NCBI GenBank assembly: GCA_023424015.1
Contig: JAFAEM010000034.1
Location: 1-8,152 of the forward strand
Reading direction: 5' to 3'
Origin: Bacteroidota bacterium
GTDB lineage: Bacteria > Bacteroidota > Bacteroidia > Chitinophagales > Chitinophagaceae
DNA length: 8,152 nt
Shown here: positions 6,111 through 8,152 of the stretch, piece after piece
Numbering within the stretch: the first letter of the stretch is position 1
Layout of the letters: each line of letters opens with the position of its first letter
The notes under the pieces: model-generated
Database searches by the model: none
What the model saw: only the letters and a program-made list of their open reading frames with translations
Told to the model about the DNA's origin: nothing
Translations under genes and position numbers: made by a program

Positions 6111-7226
6111 ATGTTCCGCAAAGTTTATTTGTTGGCCTGCGTACTCCTGTTATTGAGTACCGCTATTGGACAAACGAAGAGCATGCAGGCCCTGCTCGAT
6201 TCGCTGCAGTTGGCGGGTCAGTTCCCCGGACTGAGTCTTGCCCTGATAAAAGAAAATAAACCCGCGTTGGTACTTGTTGCCGGATACAACGATAAAGAGA
6301 AAAAAATACCCCTCTCTGTTGACGACATGATGCTACAGGGCAGTGTGGGTAAAACCTATGTTTCGGCGCTTGCGATCAAATTGATCATGCAGGGTAAGCT
6401 CGACCTGGATCAAAGAGTTTCGGCTTACCTGGGCTATTACGACTGGTTCAGCCGTCTGCCCAATGCCGCTGACCTTACGTTAAGAATGCTGATGAACCAT
6501 AGCAGCGGGATCATGAGATATGAATTCAAGCCGGCATTTCAAAAAGACCTCAGCGCCGACCCGGATAGATTTTGGAAACCCGAAGAGCTGATCAGTTATG
6601 TACTGGATGAAAAGGCCGCATTCGATGCGGGGCAGGGCTGGGATTATTCGGATACCAATTATATCCTGCTCGGCCTGATACTGGAAAAATTGACCGGTAG
6701 ACCTTATTATGAATTGCTCCAGGCAGAGCTACTAAAACCGCATCAGTTGCTGAATACGCGCCCCTCCGACCGGCGCTTGTTGCCGGGGCTAGCACAGGGT
6801 TATGCGGGCGATGCAAATGCATTTGGCGGGCGCGATAAAGTGATTGATAAGGATGGGCAGTTTATCATCAATCCGCAATTTGAATGGACGGGCGGCGGAC
6901 TTTATTCCACCACGGCGGATCTGGCCAAATGGGGTATGCTTCTCTATGGAGGCAGTATCATTGATACAACGATGCTACTATCATCGGCCATACCAGCCAA
7001 ACTGGGTGCTGATACAAAATATGGCCTGGGTGTGATCATCAGGTCTACTCCCCTTGGACCCTCGTATGGCCATAGTGGTTTTTTCCCGGGATACCTGACC
7101 GAACTGGCCTATTTCCCTCAACAAAAGATGACGATCGCGCTGCAATGCAATAGCAGTGATTTCAAAAATTTAAAACTTTCGTTGCAGCGGTGTATGATTG
7201 AGATCGCGAAGCGGGTGGGAGAGTAA
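6111..7226 (+). CDS. Secreted serine hydrolase of the beta-lactamase / class C esterase family
   Basis: The product has about 371 residues and belongs to the beta-lactamase superfamily of serine hydrolases (class C-like, DD-peptidase/esterase group). The start ATG at 6111 gives a compact signal peptide, MFRKVYLLACVLLLLSTAIG, cleaved near residue 20. An ATG at 6087 would only add eight residues and is the alternative. Motifs in order are SVGK (78-81; SxxK with nucleophile Ser78 and Lys81), LMNHSSGI (127-134), YSD (179-181, in the place of the YxN motif; family members often have YSN or YSD) and HSG (321-323, replacing KTG). The order and spacing are normal, so it should be active outside the cytoplasm. 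These variants are typical of esterases or D-amino-acid peptidases and do not indicate antibiotic resistance. The gene stands alone on the plus strand. The true substrate is unknown. Confidence 0.92.
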   Translation: MFRKVYLLACVLLLLSTAIGQTKSMQALLDSLQLAGQFPGLSLALIKENKPALVLVAGYNDKEKKIPLSVDDMMLQGSVGKTYVSALAIKLIMQGKLDLDQRVSAYLGYYDWFSRLPNAADLTLRMLMNHSSGIMRYEFKPAFQKDLSADPDRFWKPEELISYVLDEKAAFDAGQGWDYSDTNYILLGLILEKLTGRPYYELLQAELLKPHQLLNTRPSDRRLLPGLAQGYAGDANAFGGRDKVIDKDGQFIINPQFEWTGGGLYSTTADLAKWGMLLYGGSIIDTTMLLSSAIPAKLGADTKYGLGVIIRSTPLGPSYGHSGFFPGYLTELAYFPQQKMTIALQCNSSDFKNLKLSLQRCMIEIAKRVGE

Positions 7227-7271
7227 AATCATAGATTGACAGTTTTTTCATCAATTCAAAAGTGATTCCAA
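7227..7271. other. Spacer downstream of the serine hydrolase
   Basis: No gene and no strong terminator are seen; there is only a T-run (7244-7249) without a preceding stable stem. Transcription may end at the hairpin starting near 7283. Confidence 0.3.
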
Positions 7272-7383
7272 ACCACAACGCACACGGCGGCCACAGCGAA
7301 TTTTGGGTAAAGTTGTTCTCGTACAGATAGCTGGGGTTTTGAACAAGTAATCGCTCGCAGTGCTCGCTGTGCCCGCCGTGGTT
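7272..7383. repeat. Long-loop inverted repeat (CACGGCGG-type intergenic repeat)
   Basis: Arms at 7283-7299 and 7364-7380 are 17 nt each and pair at 16 of 17 positions (CACGGCGG-C/G-CACAGCGA). They enclose a 64-nt loop. AACCAC flanks the left arm and its complement GTGGTT overlaps the end of the right arm. The arms resemble the widespread intergenic repeats rich in CACGGAGG and CACAGAG seen in many environmental bacteria; this is from memory and was not searched. The open frame on the minus strand across it (7162-7395) looks like an artefact of the repeat. It lies between the hydrolase stop codon and the repeat cluster, and could act as a transcription end or be a small mobile repeat. Confidence 0.65.
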
Positions 7384-7388
7384 ATTTA

Positions 7389-7572
7389 GTAGCACAAACG
7401 TCCCGGAGGTAATTTGAGTTTCGCCGGCACGACGTTTAAGATCACCAGAAGGGTTTTACCGTTTTTCGAACAAGCATTTTCAGAACCAATCCACCAAAAC
7501 GTCACCCCTACAGGGTTCATTTATCCGGGGCAATTTATATTCTACCATAACGACGTGCCTACGGCACTTTGG
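7389..7572. repeat. Degenerate copy of the hairpin repeat, with an inverted H2 at its end
   Basis: GTAGC (7389-7393) is followed by a 20-nt block and TTGAG, then a decayed H2 (TTCGCCGGCACGACG, 7420-7434) whose left stem arm is lost. TTCGAA (7465-7470) lies 31 nt after GACG, as in copy 1. CACCCCTACAGGG (7503-7515) matches CACCCCTACGGG at 8018-8029. The end, 7555-7567, is an intact hairpin GTGCC-TAC-GGCAC, which is H2 read in the opposite direction. H1 is absent. The internal block looks mosaic: its left half resembles that of copies 1 and 2, its right half that of copy 3. Confidence 0.65.
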
Positions 7573-7573
7573 T

Positions 7574-7798
7574 GTTTTCGGTCTTAAATGATTCCTTTGT
7601 TTTTGTATTTGACAATTCTATTCCCATCCCGACAATCATTATCATCCATTAAAATTCCTGATTGAATTGCCAATTCGAATTTTTTGGAATCACAGCCCCA
7701 GCGGGGCGGCGTTTTGGTAGCAACAAACGAATCCATAGCGATTTGAGTGCCGTAGGCACGACGTTTTGTAAGAATGTAATGTTCAAAACATTTTCGAA
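7574..7798. repeat. Intergenic hairpin repeat, copy 2
   Basis: It opens with GTTTTCGGTCTTAAAT, exactly as copy 1 does at position 1, and both have 55 nt from there to CCGAC. The 75-nt core 7689-7763 is identical to 116-190. H1 is at 7696-7706, the 21-nt block at 7722-7742, H2 at 7747-7759 and TTCGAA at 7793-7798. It is in direct tandem with copy 3, the cores being offset by 205 bp. Confidence 0.88.
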
Positions 7799-7833
7799 TA
7801 AATATTTCAATACGAATTCAACAATACATCACA

Positions 7834-8029
7834 CCGACAATCATTATCATCCATTAAAATTTCCGTTTGAATTACCAATTTAAAACATTCCGGATCACAG
7901 CCCCAGCGGGGCGGCGTTTTGGTAGCCCCGGGTGTCCCTGGTGTATTTTGAGTGCCGTAGGCACGACGTTTTGTACCAACGTAATGATATATTTTCATAA
8001 CAAATTGAACAAACCGTCACCCCTACGGG
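7834..8029. repeat. Intergenic hairpin repeat, copy 3, with an exchanged 21-nt block
   Basis: CCGAC at 7834 starts 28 nt identical to copy 2 (7629-7656). The core is 7894-7968, again 75 nt. H1 (7901-7911), H2 (7952-7964) and all other core bases match copies 1 and 2, except the 21-nt block 7927-7947. That block is GC-rich (CCCGGGTGTCCCTGG) and unrelated to the AT-rich block of the others, yet equal in length. The copy ends with CACCCCTACGGG (8018-8029), a third small hairpin-like element. Confidence 0.85.
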
Positions 8030-8152
8030 CAATGTCATTAAGTTAAGGATTTAATACGCAGGTTTGAAGTTTGTAAAGGTTTTAAACTTACTTTTTGACT
8101 GTGGGTTTTTTCTCTTCCGTTCAAAAGTTCGCCCCTTTCTAATGGGTATCAG
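8030..8152. other. Non-coding AT-rich tail to the window edge
   Basis: No gene is supported. A weak inverted repeat AAGTTT (8067-8072) and AAACTT (8084-8089) is present. The region may be the promoter side of a gene beyond the window, but that cannot be judged. Confidence 0.3.

Noticed and set aside
6111..7226. Antibiotic-resistance class C beta-lactamase
   Set aside because: The motifs YSD and HSG and the general form fit the broad serine hydrolase/esterase group. Resistance cannot be claimed from this sequence.
7162..7395. 77-residue minus-strand open frame over the inverted repeat
   Set aside because: It overlaps the end of the hydrolase gene antisense and is made of the repeat arms. Such frames arise whenever the repeat is translated.
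7574..8029. CRISPR array
   Set aside because: Repeat units are over 100 nt with only three good copies. Spacing is about 205 bp in the tandem pair, and no cas genes are present.

Overview
The window looks like chromosomal DNA from a Bacteroidota bacterium, most likely of the Chitinophagaceae type. The evidence is a sigma-54 gene with a long acidic region II, Sec and lipoprotein signals of Bacteroidota style, almost no Shine-Dalgarno sequences, promoter candidates of the TTG-N20-TAnnTT type, and intergenic hairpin repeats of a kind I associate with this phylum. The assignment rests on protein and motif resemblance only, since no search was possible.

Layout. Positions 1-226 hold one copy of a structured intergenic repeat. 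On the minus strand, a putative exported barrel-like protein (1398-1937) and a patatin-like phospholipase (352-1386) are 11 bp apart and probably co-transcribed. Next, 1977-2092 is a decayed second copy of the 3' end of rpoN, covering the RpoN box and adjoining downstream DNA. Upstream of it on the minus strand lie a gene that appears to be only the signal peptide and prodomain of an S8 (subtilisin-like) peptidase (2148-2726), and two tandem paralogous lipoproteins (2810-3367 and 3464-4021), each with its own copy of a putative promoter. Full-length rpoN follows (4222-5709). So an AT-rich block of about 2.1 kb is bracketed by two direct copies of the rpoN 3' end. A divergent intergenic region of about 400 bp separates rpoN from a plus-strand, secreted serine hydrolase of the beta-lactamase/esterase family (6111-7226).

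The last 900 bases (7227-8152) have no credible gene. They hold a 17-bp inverted repeat with a 64-nt loop and a cluster of repeats related to the one at position 1: one degenerate copy, then two good copies in tandem with a period of 205 bp. The three good copies share a 135-nt unit with no net length change. The unit has two short hairpins (CCCC-AGC-GGGG and GTGCC-GTA-GGCAC) around a linker. Within that linker a 21-nt block has kept its length but changed sequence in one copy.

How it fits together. RpoN is the only global regulator here, and nothing shows that it controls its neighbours. The other genes are mostly envelope or secreted proteins of uncertain role. The most notable points are the duplicated rpoN tail with the truncated peptidase gene next to it, and the fixed-length repeat with its exchanged internal block. 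I do not see a complete defence, secretion or biosynthetic system.
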